From the NCBI GenBank assembly GCA_019635965.1, contig JAHBYK010000011.1, positions 1-49,116 on the forward strand: DNA of 49,116 bases. Reading direction: 5' to 3'. The position numbers and the translations under genes are program-made. Below the pieces are notes generated by a model. That model saw only the letters and a list, made by a program, of their open reading frames with translations, was not told the origin of the DNA and searched no databases. Source of the DNA: Parvibaculum sp. (GTDB lineage: Bacteria > Pseudomonadota > Alphaproteobacteria > Parvibaculales > Parvibaculaceae). Of this stretch, positions 32,044-40,862 are shown piece by piece. Numbering within the stretch: position 1 is the first letter of the stretch; each line of letters starts with the position of its first letter.

Positions 32044-32556
32044 ATGGAATTGAAGACGATGAACAGGGAAATTTCTCTGGAGAGATTTGCGGCGATTGTC
32101 GATGCCTATGGGGCGTCGCCGATGCGTTGGCCGGCTGACGAGCGCGGCGCCGCCGAGGCGCTGCTCGCCTTCTCCGCGGATGCACGCGCCCTGCTCGACG
32201 AAGCCCGGATGCTGGATGGCGTTCTGGCCGCGGCGCCGGTCGAGGTGCCTTCCGATGCGCTTGTTGCCCGTCTGATGGCAGCCCGCCCGCGCCCGGCTAC
32301 GCCTGTCCCTGCCGGAAAGCCGCGTAGCATCTTCCGTGAGCTGATTTCGGCCATATGGCCCTATGGTTCGCCCGCCATACCGGCCGGTGCGCTTGCCGCA
32401 TCCATCATGCTCGGAATTGCGCTTGGCTCCGTTTCCGAAATTGCGGTTCTGAACGGCAGTCAGATTGCGGCGGCCTCAGGCGAGTCCGAAGCCGATGAAC
32501 GTCTGATTGCGCTTGCCCTTGCCGATATCGACTGGCCCGAGGAGTGGATTCAATGA
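32044..32556 (+). CDS. Single-TM protein, probable anti-sigma factor
   Basis: 170 residues. It begins 11 bases after the sigma stop and overlaps the next gene by four bases. A cytoplasmic N-terminal part (about 1-100) has LERFAAIVDAYGASPMRWPA and LLDEARMLDGVLAAAPVEVP; one TM helix is about 118-138 (AIPAGALAASIMLGIALGSV); a short periplasmic tail ends DIDWPEEWIQ. I do not recognise a named anti-sigma domain (no ZAS motif). The position and topology are those of an anti-sigma factor held at the membrane. The ATG at 32059 is an alternative start. Confidence 0.75.
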   Translation: MELKTMNREISLERFAAIVDAYGASPMRWPADERGAAEALLAFSADARALLDEARMLDGVLAAAPVEVPSDALVARLMAARPRPATPVPAGKPRSIFRELISAIWPYGSPAIPAGALAASIMLGIALGSVSEIAVLNGSQIAAASGESEADERLIALALADIDWPEEWIQ

Positions 32557-33107
32557 GTGACCTGACTTCGACGCCCGCCGGAAAGCCTGCCCGCCGCTGG
32601 CTCGGTCCGGCATTGCTGATTTCGGTGGCCTTCAATCTTTTCCTCGTTGCGCTGATTTTGGTTCCCTTCTTCAAGGGGCCGCCGGATGACGGCTTTGGAC
32701 CGATGCCGCGTGGCCCTGGCGCCGGTCTGATGCATGGTGCCTTCCGTGAATTGCCGGAGGAGGACCGGCAGGCGCTTCGTCAGGCGATGCGCGAGAGGTT
32801 CCGCGAAATCCGGCCCCATTTCCGTGAAATGCATGAGGCGCGCAATGCCCTCGCCGATGCGCTGGCGGCGGAACCCTATGATGAAGCTGCCGCTCGTGCG
32901 GCTTTCGACAGCATGTCTGCATCCATGATCGTGATGAGCGAGATGGGACGCGATGTGATGCTGGAAACCTTCGCAAAACTGACACCCGAACAGCGCAAGC
33001 GCGTCGCCGATGCCATGCGAAAGGATCGCGACCGAATGATGATGCGCTGGCGCAAGGACGGCCGGGATGGCGGTCCCGGCGATATGCCGCCGCCACCGAT
33101 GGAATGA
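32553..33107 (+). CDS. Periplasmic heavy-metal sensor / metal-resistance domain protein
   Basis: 184 residues. One N-terminal TM (about 17-39, WLGPALLISVAFNLFLVALI) anchors a periplasmic helical domain. The helical hairpin region has ELPEEDRQALRQAMRERFRE, then IRPHFREMHEARNALADALA, and LTPEQRKRVADAMRKDRDRM. This is the CnrX/ZraP-like metal-resistance pattern with Met- and His-containing helices (HFREMHEA, MMMRW). A Pro-rich tail follows. It starts on the ATGA overlap with the preceding TM gene. With the sigma and putative anti-sigma it would form a signal chain in which the periplasmic protein detects metals or misfolding. The metal is unknown. Confidence 0.85.
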   Translation: MSDLTSTPAGKPARRWLGPALLISVAFNLFLVALILVPFFKGPPDDGFGPMPRGPGAGLMHGAFRELPEEDRQALRQAMRERFREIRPHFREMHEARNALADALAAEPYDEAAARAAFDSMSASMIVMSEMGRDVMLETFAKLTPEQRKRVADAMRKDRDRMMMRWRKDGRDGGPGDMPPPPME

Positions 33108-33161
33108 AGGGTGGTTGAGGCTCTATAATCTCCCGGCGCGATTTCAGGGAGACGACGCGGA

Positions 33162-34502
33162 ATGACCTGGTACCACCCCGGCATGTACGATGCGGCAAAG
33201 CCCGCCGGCAGCCTCTGGGAAGAAACCGCGCCGCCTCTTGCTGCCGGCACCGATCTCGGCCCGAACGCCAACGAAACATGCGATGTCGCCATCATCGGTG
33301 GCGGCTATACCGGGCTTTCCTGTGCCTTTCATCTCACACGGGACTTTTCATTGGATGTTCGTGTGCTGGAGGCTGGGCCACTCGGCTGGGGCGCATCGGG
33401 CCGGAATGGCGGCTTCTGCACCCTGCCGCCTTCCGCTCTGTCGCTTCGTGAGCTTCTCTCCCGCTATGGCGAGTCGGAAGCAAAACGCTTTGTCGCCTCG
33501 CAGATCGAGGCCATCGCTTTTGTGCGCTCCTTTGCCGAAGCCGAAGGTTTTGACATCGAGCCGCAAGGCGAAGGCGAACTTCACGTCGCCCATGCGCCGT
33601 CGCGCTTTGCAGGGCTCGCAGAAGACGCGCAATTATTGAAGGACGTATTCGGAATCGCCGCGCAGCTAATGCCGCGCGAAGCGGTGGCCGAACGCTTCTA
33701 CGACTCCCGTGAGCAATTCGGGGCGCTGCTGATGCCAGCAAGTTTCGGCCTTCATCCGCTCCGCCTTGCGAGAGGACTTGCCGAAGCGGCAGCGCGCGGG
33801 GGCGCAAAGCTCCACGGCAATTCGCCGGTCACACGCTGGGAGAGGGAAGGGCCGGACCATCTCCTTACGACACCTTCGGGTACGATCCGTGCACGGCGCG
33901 TTGTCGTTGCAACCAATGGCTTCACCCGTGCGCCGATGCCTTCCCTCCTGGCCGACCGTATCATTCCCGTGATGTCGAATATCGTGGTGACGCGACCGCT
34001 CACGGATGACGAGCTTGCAGCACAGAACTGGCAAACGGAAACGCCATGCGCCAATACGCGCAATCTGCTCTTCTATTACCGGATGCTGCCGGGCCGCCGT
34101 TTTCTCTTCGGTGCACGGGGTGATACGACGGGCAAGCCGGAAGACGGGGCGCGGATGCGCCGCTACATGGAGCGGCGTCTCGGCGAGGTTTTTCCAGGCT
34201 GGGCGCATGTGGACATCACCCATTCATGGCGCGGCTTCGTTTGCATGAGCCTTGGCCGGACACCCTCGATCGGCGCCTTGCCGGACGATCCCTCGGTCTT
34301 TTATGCCTTGGGTTATCATGGAAACGGCGTTGCGGCCGCGCCCTGGTCCGGCCGTATGCTGGCGCAAGTCATTGGTAGGAAAGAGGATTTTTCGGCCATT
34401 CCAGCGCCTATGCGAGGCCTTCCTGCGGCCATTCCGTTTCCGGCATTGCGTGGCTGGTATCTTCGTGCAGCCCTCGGCTACTATCGCGTCATGGATCTAT
34501 AG
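33162..34502 (+). CDS. FAD-dependent amine oxidase, PuuB/DadA type
   Basis: 446 residues. After an N-terminal extension (HPGMYDAAKPAGSLWEETAP), the FAD motif is CDVAIIGGGYTGLSCAFHLT, then LGWGASGRNGGFCTLPPSAL. The C terminus has SWRGFVCMSLGRTPSIGALP and VFYALGYHGNGVAAAPWSGR. This fits the DAO superfamily branch that includes gamma-glutamylputrescine oxidase (PuuB/OrdL). The gene 66 bases downstream is PuuA-like, which supports polyamine or related amine use. A DadA-like amino acid dehydrogenase is less likely. No puuC or puuD gene is in the window. Confidence 0.87.
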   Translation: MTWYHPGMYDAAKPAGSLWEETAPPLAAGTDLGPNANETCDVAIIGGGYTGLSCAFHLTRDFSLDVRVLEAGPLGWGASGRNGGFCTLPPSALSLRELLSRYGESEAKRFVASQIEAIAFVRSFAEAEGFDIEPQGEGELHVAHAPSRFAGLAEDAQLLKDVFGIAAQLMPREAVAERFYDSREQFGALLMPASFGLHPLRLARGLAEAAARGGAKLHGNSPVTRWEREGPDHLLTTPSGTIRARRVVVATNGFTRAPMPSLLADRIIPVMSNIVVTRPLTDDELAAQNWQTETPCANTRNLLFYYRMLPGRRFLFGARGDTTGKPEDGARMRRYMERRLGEVFPGWAHVDITHSWRGFVCMSLGRTPSIGALPDDPSVFYALGYHGNGVAAAPWSGRMLAQVIGRKEDFSAIPAPMRGLPAAIPFPALRGWYLRAALGYYRVMDL

Positions 34503-34568
34503 GGCGCAAAAGCAGTTTCAAACGCGGGCGGGCGATGTACCCGCCGGTGTGGACTGCGCGTACCAGAC

Positions 34569-35966
34569 ATGCGGGAAATCATGAGCGACCGGGAAAGACA
34601 GGGCCCAAGGGGCTGGGCCACACTGGGTGAATTCAACGCCTTCCTCGCCGAGAATGGCGACATCGATTATCTCGACGCCGTTTTTGTCGACATGTGCGGC
34701 ACGGTGCGCGGCAAGCGTTTTCCGTCCGAAGAAGCGGACAAGGTTTTCACCTCCGGCGTGCAGATGCCGCAGTCGATCTATTTCTTCGATGTCACGGGCG
34801 TCAACGAAGATGTGCTCGGCATGGGCTTCTCAGACGGCGACCCGGACAGGCAGTCGCGGCCGGTCGCCGGTTCCATCGTTCCCGTTCCCTGGGCATCGAT
34901 GAAACAGGCCCAGGTTCTCATGACCATGCTCGATCATGACGGTGCGCCGCACATGCTCGAGCCGCGCAACATACTCGCCAATGTCGCGAGCAAACTCTCG
35001 AGCATCGGGCTGCGCGCCACCGTTGCCTGTGAATTCGAGTTCTATCTGCTCGACAAGGAACTGGACAGGAAGGGCCGGCCGCAGCCGCCCATCAATCCGG
35101 CGACGGGTGTGCGCGAAACGGCGCATGAAGTCTATGGCATCACCGAACTCGACGGCTTCATGTCGTTGCTGAAGGACATCGATGAGGCGGCAGCGGCGCA
35201 GGGCGTACCCGCTTCCGGCGCGACGGCGGAATTCGCCCCCGGCCAGTACGAGATCAACCTCAAGCATGAGGATGATGTGGTGCTTGCCGGCGACCATGCG
35301 ATCATGCTCCGCCATCTGATCGGCGCCGTGGCGCGCAAGCACAATTTCCTTGCCAGCTTCATGGCCAAACCCTTCGTCAACCAGACCGGCAATGGCATGC
35401 ATGTTCATTGCTCGGTGATGGACGAGAAGGGCAACAATATTTTCGACGACGGTACGGACGAGGGATCGGTGCGCCTGCGCCATGCGATTGGCGGCTTGCA
35501 GGCGACCTTGCCGGAGGCCATGGCAATCTTCGCGCCGAACCTCAATTCCTACCGGCGCTTCGGGCCAAATCTCTTCGTGCCCGTGAACGGAAGCTGGGGC
35601 TACAACAACCGCTCGGTCGCTTTCCGCGTGCCGAATGGCTCACCGGATTCGCGCCGGATCGAACACCGCGTGACGGGCGCCGATGCCAATCCCTATCTGG
35701 TGCTTGCTGCGATCCTTGCGGGCATCCATTACGGCATTGTCAACGAGATTGATCCGGGCGACCCGGCCGAGGGCAATGCCTGCGAGAACATGGACGAAAG
35801 CATCCCCTTCTATCTGCCAAGCGCGCTGAAGCGGTTCCGCAACTCGGAGATCATGAGGCAGTATTTCACCGACCTCTATGTCGACGTCTATGCCGAAACA
35901 AAGATGCTTGAATTCGACAAATTCCAGCAGGCAATCTCGCCGCTGGAATACGACTGGTACCTCTAG
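34569..35966 (+). CDS. Glutamine-synthetase family protein, PuuA-like
   Basis: 465 residues; an in-frame ATG at 34581 is a possible start. The N-terminal beta-grasp domain has LDAVFVDMCGTVRGKRFPSE. The catalytic domain has VACEFEFYLLD, EFAPGQYEINLKHEDDVVLA, KPFVNQTGNGMHVHCSVMDE and NRSVAFRVPNGSPDSRRIEH. These are the metal and ATP ligand motifs of GS. The sequence resembles gamma-glutamylputrescine synthetase more than GlnA: it lacks the GlnA adenylylation-loop sequence. It is next to a PuuB-like oxidase, so gamma-glutamylation and oxidation of an amine is the likely joint role. It ends in an overlap of stop codons with the convergent kinase gene. Confidence 0.88.
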   Translation: MREIMSDRERQGPRGWATLGEFNAFLAENGDIDYLDAVFVDMCGTVRGKRFPSEEADKVFTSGVQMPQSIYFFDVTGVNEDVLGMGFSDGDPDRQSRPVAGSIVPVPWASMKQAQVLMTMLDHDGAPHMLEPRNILANVASKLSSIGLRATVACEFEFYLLDKELDRKGRPQPPINPATGVRETAHEVYGITELDGFMSLLKDIDEAAAAQGVPASGATAEFAPGQYEINLKHEDDVVLAGDHAIMLRHLIGAVARKHNFLASFMAKPFVNQTGNGMHVHCSVMDEKGNNIFDDGTDEGSVRLRHAIGGLQATLPEAMAIFAPNLNSYRRFGPNLFVPVNGSWGYNNRSVAFRVPNGSPDSRRIEHRVTGADANPYLVLAAILAGIHYGIVNEIDPGDPAEGNACENMDESIPFYLPSALKRFRNSEIMRQYFTDLYVDVYAETKMLEFDKFQQAISPLEYDWYL

Positions 35967-37822
35967 GCCTTCGCCACTGGCAGCGTGAAGCTCACCGTCG
36001 TGCCGACGCCTTCGGTGCTTTCGATGGTGAGCGTTCCGCCATGAAGCTCGACGAGCGAGCGCGATAGCGCAAGGCCGAGGCCCGTGCCCTTGTGCGACTT
36101 CGAATGCTGGCTCTCCACCTGCTCGAAGGGGCGGCCGATCTTGGGCAGGGCACTCGCCGGGATGCCGATGCCGGTATCTTTGACGGCGATGGTGACGAAG
36201 CCGTCCTTCGTTGCGCCCTTGAGATAGATGGAACCGCCTGCCGGCGTGAACTTCACCGCATTCGACAGGAGGTTGAGCAGTACCTGCTTCACGGCGCGCT
36301 TGTCGGCGTTCACGGCGGGCAGCGCCGGCAGCAGATTCTCGATCTTCACGCTGGCAAGCTCGGCACGGCCCGAGACGAGACGGAGAGACTCGTCGGCGAC
36401 TTCGGCCACATCGAGCTCCTGCGTTTCCAGCGTCATGCGCCCCGCCTCGATCTTCGACATGTCGAGAATGTCGTTGATGAGTTCGAGGAGATGCGTGCCG
36501 CTCGCATGAATGTCGGAAGCATATTCCTTGTATTTCGGCGATCCGAGTTCGCCGAAGAGACCCGAACCCATGATTTCCGAAAAGCCGATAATGGCGTTCA
36601 GCGGTGTGCGAAGCTCGTGGCTCATATTGGCGAGGAACTCCGACTTGGAACGGTTCGCCGCTTCGGCGCGCGTCTTTTCGGAAGCGTATTTCTCCGCAAG
36701 ATCGACAAGCTGACGCGCCTGCTCCTGCAACTTCCGCCGCGATGCTTCGAGGTCGCGCACCGTTTTTTCCAGGGCAAGCTTGTTGTCGGTCAGCGCCGCT
36801 TCCTGCTCCTTGATGCCGGTGATGTCGGTGCCGACATTCACATGGCCGCCATTCTTGGTGCGCCGCTCGCTGATCTGGAGCCAGCGCCCGCCCGGCAGCC
36901 GGATTTCCGTAACGGCCTGGTCGCCGTCGCTTTCGCCTGCAACCGGCCAGGCATCGCCGATGCCGGCCCGCGCCATCAGCACGCCGCGCGGCGTCCCGGC
37001 CTCGGGTTCATGGATGTTCAGGAACTCGCTGAACTTGCTATTCGCGGTGACGAGCCGGCCTTCCGCATCCCAGAGCACGAAAGCCTCGCCGACGCTTTCG
37101 ATCGCATCGCGCAGCCGATCATTCGCTTCCGAAACCCGCTCTTCGGCCAGTTTCTGTTCGGTAATGTCGATGGTGATGCCGACAAGACGGTCGCCTGCCT
37201 GCAGCGCCGATGCGCCGCCGCGCCGGAAACCGGCCGAGCGGCCGCCGCTCCAGACCTGTCCCTTGGCATGCATCCAGACCCAGCTTCCATCCGCATGGCG
37301 CAGGCGGAACGTGGTGTCGTAGGAGCGGGAAGGGCGATTGACGGCGTTTGCAATCTCGTCGATCGCGTCCGCATCGTCGGGATGGGCGAGCGCCTTGATT
37401 TCGGCCGCCGAGAGCCGCTTCGACGGCTGCTTCAGTCCCACCATGTCGAACATGGCGGACGACCAGTAGATCCGGTTTTCGCTGATGTCCCAGTCCCATA
37501 TCCCGCAACGCGCGCCGGCGAAGGCCATGTCGAAGCGATGCTGGTTTTCGACAAGGGCAGCTTCCGCATCGAGCTTGGACTCGCGCAGCCGCACCAGCAT
37601 GTAGGCAATGACGATATAGCCGCCCGACAGCAGCGAGGAAAAGGCGAGCGCCCGCGAGAAACCGTCCTGTGTGAAGAGCGCAACATTCAGCGCGCCGAGC
37701 GCAACTGCTGAAAGGCCAAGGGCGAGGCGCGGCAGAAATCCGGCCGGCAGTGTGCGCCGCTTCGGTGCAGCTTCTTCCTGCCACCGGGCTGCTTCCTCGC
37801 GTGTCGTCGTCGCATCGCTCAT
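35963..37822 (-). CDS. PAS sensor histidine kinase of the PleC/DivJ/PdhS type
   Basis: 619 residues from the ATG at 37822, with GGACGAG upstream; the frame is open to 37945 but that part has no RBS. Two TM helices (about 28-50 and 58-79) are followed by PAS 1 (about 95-225, FAGARCGIWDWDISENRIYW), PAS 2 (about 235-340, LRDAIESVGEAFVLWDAEGR), a coiled coil (340-395) and the H box with H402 in FLANMSHELRTPLNAIIGFS. The following FGELGSPKYKEYASDIHASG is the PdhS-type signature. N box NLLSNAVKFT, G1 VKDTGIGIP and G2 GTGLGLALSR are complete. The family controls polarity and cell cycle through DivK/PleD-type receivers. The upstream TTAA-N7-TTAA box supports cell-cycle regulation. No adjacent regulator gene exists. 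Confidence 0.9.
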   Translation of the reverse strand: MSDATTTREEAARWQEEAAPKRRTLPAGFLPRLALGLSAVALGALNVALFTQDGFSRALAFSSLLSGGYIVIAYMLVRLRESKLDAEAALVENQHRFDMAFAGARCGIWDWDISENRIYWSSAMFDMVGLKQPSKRLSAAEIKALAHPDDADAIDEIANAVNRPSRSYDTTFRLRHADGSWVWMHAKGQVWSGGRSAGFRRGGASALQAGDRLVGITIDITEQKLAEERVSEANDRLRDAIESVGEAFVLWDAEGRLVTANSKFSEFLNIHEPEAGTPRGVLMARAGIGDAWPVAGESDGDQAVTEIRLPGGRWLQISERRTKNGGHVNVGTDITGIKEQEAALTDNKLALEKTVRDLEASRRKLQEQARQLVDLAEKYASEKTRAEAANRSKSEFLANMSHELRTPLNAIIGFSEIMGSGLFGELGSPKYKEYASDIHASGTHLLELINDILDMSKIEAGRMTLETQELDVAEVADESLRLVSGRAELASVKIENLLPALPAVNADKRAVKQVLLNLLSNAVKFTPAGGSIYLKGATKDGFVTIAVKDTGIGIPASALPKIGRPFEQVESQHSKSHKGTGLGLALSRSLVELHGGTLTIESTEGVGTTVSFTLPVAKA

Positions 37823-37996
37823 GCGCTCGTCCGTCCGCTCTGGGCCTTGGCCCCGTTTGATACTCACTTTCGGTGCCGCCCCGTACTCTACCATGCGCCA
37901 CACCCCGATAGATATGTGGCGCGTCTCATGGCCGGAACGAATCACCGAACTGGAAACGATGATTCGGCCTTGGAGTCCCGCTGTCCATAGCTCGCG

Positions 37997-38011
37997 TTAA
38001 CTTTTTGTTAA
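37997..38011 (-). promoter_or_regulatory. CtrA-type full binding site upstream of the PdhS-like kinase
   Basis: TTAACTTTTTGTTAA matches the full CtrA consensus TTAA-N7-TTAA, and each half is part of GTTAAC. It lies about 175 bases upstream of the kinase start at 37822 and downstream of the pepN stop, so the kinase is the natural target. Two further TTAA words occur at 38064-38067 and 38081-38084 with the wrong spacing (13 bases). It is the only full site found by eye in the window's intergenic regions. Confidence 0.65.
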
Positions 38012-38101
38012 CCGATGCAAAGGGGACTCACAGGGCACGGCCCTATTCATTCCTAATAGGCAGTTAACCTGAAGAGAGGGTTAATGGCAGCAGGCCAGCC
38101 T

Positions 38102-38116
38102 GTCCCGCCGCGGGAC
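38102..38116. repeat. Short hairpin downstream of pepN
   Basis: GTCCCG (38102-38107) and CGGGAC (38111-38116) around CCG form a tight stem just past the pepN stop codon (38120-38122 on the minus strand). There is no T-run on the minus strand. A second stem-loop, CCTATT/AATAGG (38042-38047 and 38055-38060), follows further downstream. Either could protect or end the pepN mRNA. Confidence 0.4.
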
Positions 38117-38119
38117 GGA

Positions 38120-40771
38120 TCAGGCGAGCGTTTTGCTCGCAATCTCGAAGACATCCCGCGAGAGGCCCTCGCTCCCCGCAATCCGCTTCAATTCGGCCTG
38201 CATGAGCTTGCGGCGCTTCGGCTCCATCTGCCGCCAGCTCTTGAAGGCGCCGAGCATCCGCGCGGCAACCTGCGGATTGAGCCGGTCGAGCTCCAGTACC
38301 TTGTCGGCAACGAAGCGGTATCCAGCGCCTTTCGGCTCGTGGAAGCGAAGCTGGTTTGCATTGGCAAAGCTGCCGATCAGTGCGCGAACCTTGTTGGGGT
38401 TCTTCATCGTGAAAGCCGGATGGTCCGTGAGGCGCTTCACCTCCGCAAGCGTCGCCGGCAGATATGAAAGCGCCTGAATGGTGAACCACTTGTCCATGAC
38501 GAGATGGTCGCCCTTCCATTGGTCATGGAAGGCCGAGAGCGCCTCTTCGCGTTCCTTGCAGTCGATATTCGACAGAACGGTAAGCGCGGCGATCTTGTCG
38601 GTCATGTTGTCGGCATGGCGGAACTGTTCCGCTGCAAGCGCGACGCCATCATTGCCTGGCGCCGCGGCAAGATACGCAAGGCAGGCATTGCGCAGCGCCC
38701 GCCGTCCCGCCTGCTCCGCATCGGGACTGTAGGGCGCCTTTACCGTCATGCAATGATAGCAAGCGAGGAGCGCATCCCTTGCTTCGGTGGCGATCGAAGT
38801 GCGCAGGAATTCGCGCGCTTCGTGGATGGCATCGACATCGACATCATGGCCGATGATCTGTGCGATCGTCTGCTCGCTGGGCAGCAGAACGATCTGCGCC
38901 GCAAACTCCGGATCGGCCTTCTTCGCGCTCACGATGTCGCGAACCATCTCCGCAAAGCCGGCCCCCTTGCGCGGAATGCCGCCTGCTTTCAGCGTTTCCA
39001 CCATGCCGAGCAGGAGACCCGTTGCGTAGCGTTGTGCCGCTTCCCAGCGGTTGAAGCTGTCGCTGTCATGGCGCATCAGGAAAACGAGATCGCGTTCCTT
39101 CAGATTTGCGTTGAGCTTTACAGGCGCCGTGAAGCCGCGAAGCAGCGAAGGAACCGGCTTTTCCTTTACATCGCGGAAGCGCCATGTCGCCTCGCGCTCC
39201 GTGAGGTGGAGCACCCGTGTCTTCGGCCCCGGCTTGTCCTCGCCATCGAGCGTCAGCGGCATATCCTTGCCGTCCGGCCCGACAAGGCCGATGGCGACGG
39301 GAATGTGATAAGGCTCCTTCACGCGCTGGCCGGGCGTCGGTGCGCAGACCTGACTCATTTTCAACGTATAGGTCTTGCGTGCCGCATCGTAGCGGCCGGA
39401 GGCGAGAACTTCGGGCGTTCCCGACTGTTCGTACCAGCGCCTGAACTGCGATAGATCGAGCTTTGCGCCATCGGCGAGTGCATCGAGGAAATTCTCCACC
39501 GTCGCCGCTTCGCCATCATGACGCTCGAAATAGAGATCCATACCTTTGCGGAAACGCTTCGGCCCCGCCATGGTGTGGATCATCCGGCAAAGCTCGGCGC
39601 CCTTCTCATAGACGGTCGCCGTATAGAAATTGTTGATCTCGATATAGCTGTCCGGCCGCACGGGATGCGCGAGCGGCCCGCCATCCTCGGGAAACTGGTG
39701 AGCGCGCAGAAGGCGCACATCCGAAATCCGCTTCACCGCGCGCGAGCGCATGTCGCTCGTGAATTCCTGATCGCGGAAAACGGTCAGACCTTCCTTCAGG
39801 CAGAGCTGGAACCAGTCGCGGCAGGTGATGCGGTTGCCCGTCCAGTTGTGGAAATATTCATGTGCGATGATCGCCTCGATCGCGGCATAGTCTGCATCCG
39901 TCGCCGTGTCCGGGCGCGCAAGGATGTATTTGTCGTTGAAGACGTTGAGGCCCTTGTTTTCCATCGCGCCCATGTTGAAGGCGCTCACCGCGACAATCAT
40001 GAAGATGTCGAGGTCGTATTCGCGGCCGAAGCGTTCCTCGTCCCACTTCATGGCGCGCTTCAGCGCATCCATCGCATAGGCGCAGCGGTCTTCGTTACCC
40101 TTTTCGACGAAGATGCGCAGCGCCACCTCGCGGCCCGACATCGTGATGAACCTGTCTTCCACCGCCGCCAGATCGCCGGCGACAAGCGCGAAGAGATAGG
40201 ACGGCTTGGGGAAGGGGTCGTGCCATTCGACGAAATGCCGCCCGTCCTTCGTCTTGCCGCTTTTCACCGGATTGCCGTTCGACAGCAGTACGGGCGTTGC
40301 CTTGCGGTCGCCCGTGATGCGTGTGCGGAACACGGACATGACGTCCGGCCTGTCGATATAATAGGTGATGCGGCGAAAGCCCTCGGCCTCGCATTGTGTG
40401 CAATAGATGCCGTTCGAGAGGTACAGGCCCTCAAGCGCCGTGTTTTCCTCCGGCGCACAGGTTGTAACCGTTTCGAGCGTGAAAGCGCCCGCCGGCACAT
40501 CATGGATCACGAGCTGCGTGTCGCTCACCATGTAGCGGTTCTTGCCAAGCGTTTCGCCGTCAATCTTCACTTCATGCAGTTGCAGCTTCTCGCCGTCGAG
40601 GACGAGCGGTGCCGTTGAATCCGCCGCTTTCGGGTTGCGCGCCATTTTCAGCGTCGTGTGGATGCGCGTTGCCTTGGGGTCGAGCTCGATATCGAGCGTC
40701 ACCTCGGCAATGGCAAAGGCGGGCGGCGTATAGTCCTTGAGGCGGATCGGGCGGGGTTCGTCGGTGCGCAT
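38120..40771 (-). CDS. pepN: Aminopeptidase N (M1 family)
   Basis: 883 residues, standard for bacterial PepN. GAMEN exopeptidase motif at 268-272 (GAMENKGLNVFND), zinc site HEYFH at 304-308 with the third ligand E327 (CLKEGLTVFRD). The N-terminal beta domain includes TALEGLYLSNGIYCTQCEAE, which is specific to the E. coli PepN-like branch. The C-terminal helical domain runs LMRHDSDSFNRWEAAQRYAT to DVFEIASKTL. The enzyme removes N-terminal residues from peptides in the cytoplasm and is involved in peptide turnover. The gene 91 bases upstream is on the same strand, so co-transcription is possible. Confidence 0.97.
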   Translation of the reverse strand: MRTDEPRPIRLKDYTPPAFAIAEVTLDIELDPKATRIHTTLKMARNPKAADSTAPLVLDGEKLQLHEVKIDGETLGKNRYMVSDTQLVIHDVPAGAFTLETVTTCAPEENTALEGLYLSNGIYCTQCEAEGFRRITYYIDRPDVMSVFRTRITGDRKATPVLLSNGNPVKSGKTKDGRHFVEWHDPFPKPSYLFALVAGDLAAVEDRFITMSGREVALRIFVEKGNEDRCAYAMDALKRAMKWDEERFGREYDLDIFMIVAVSAFNMGAMENKGLNVFNDKYILARPDTATDADYAAIEAIIAHEYFHNWTGNRITCRDWFQLCLKEGLTVFRDQEFTSDMRSRAVKRISDVRLLRAHQFPEDGGPLAHPVRPDSYIEINNFYTATVYEKGAELCRMIHTMAGPKRFRKGMDLYFERHDGEAATVENFLDALADGAKLDLSQFRRWYEQSGTPEVLASGRYDAARKTYTLKMSQVCAPTPGQRVKEPYHIPVAIGLVGPDGKDMPLTLDGEDKPGPKTRVLHLTEREATWRFRDVKEKPVPSLLRGFTAPVKLNANLKERDLVFLMRHDSDSFNRWEAAQRYATGLLLGMVETLKAGGIPRKGAGFAEMVRDIVSAKKADPEFAAQIVLLPSEQTIAQIIGHDVDVDAIHEAREFLRTSIATEARDALLACYHCMTVKAPYSPDAEQAGRRALRNACLAYLAAAPGNDGVALAAEQFRHADNMTDKIAALTVLSNIDCKEREEALSAFHDQWKGDHLVMDKWFTIQALSYLPATLAEVKRLTDHPAFTMKNPNKVRALIGSFANANQLRFHEPKGAGYRFVADKVLELDRLNPQVAARMLGAFKSWRQMEPKRRKLMQAELKRIAGSEGLSRDVFEIASKTLA

Positions 40772-40862
40772 GGGGCTCGTTACTCACGAAGAAGGGCTTG
40801 CGGCCTTGATAGCTCAAGGCCGTCATTTTCGCGAGAGGAATGGCGGAATTGGGGCGTATGGC

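Noticed and set aside
36092..37711. 539-codon plus-strand frame opposite the PdhS-like kinase
   Set aside because: Shadow frame; the minus strand has all kinase boxes.
38064..38084. Second CtrA site from TTAA words at 38064 and 38081
   Set aside because: The spacing is 13 bases, not 7; only the site at 37997-38011 fits.
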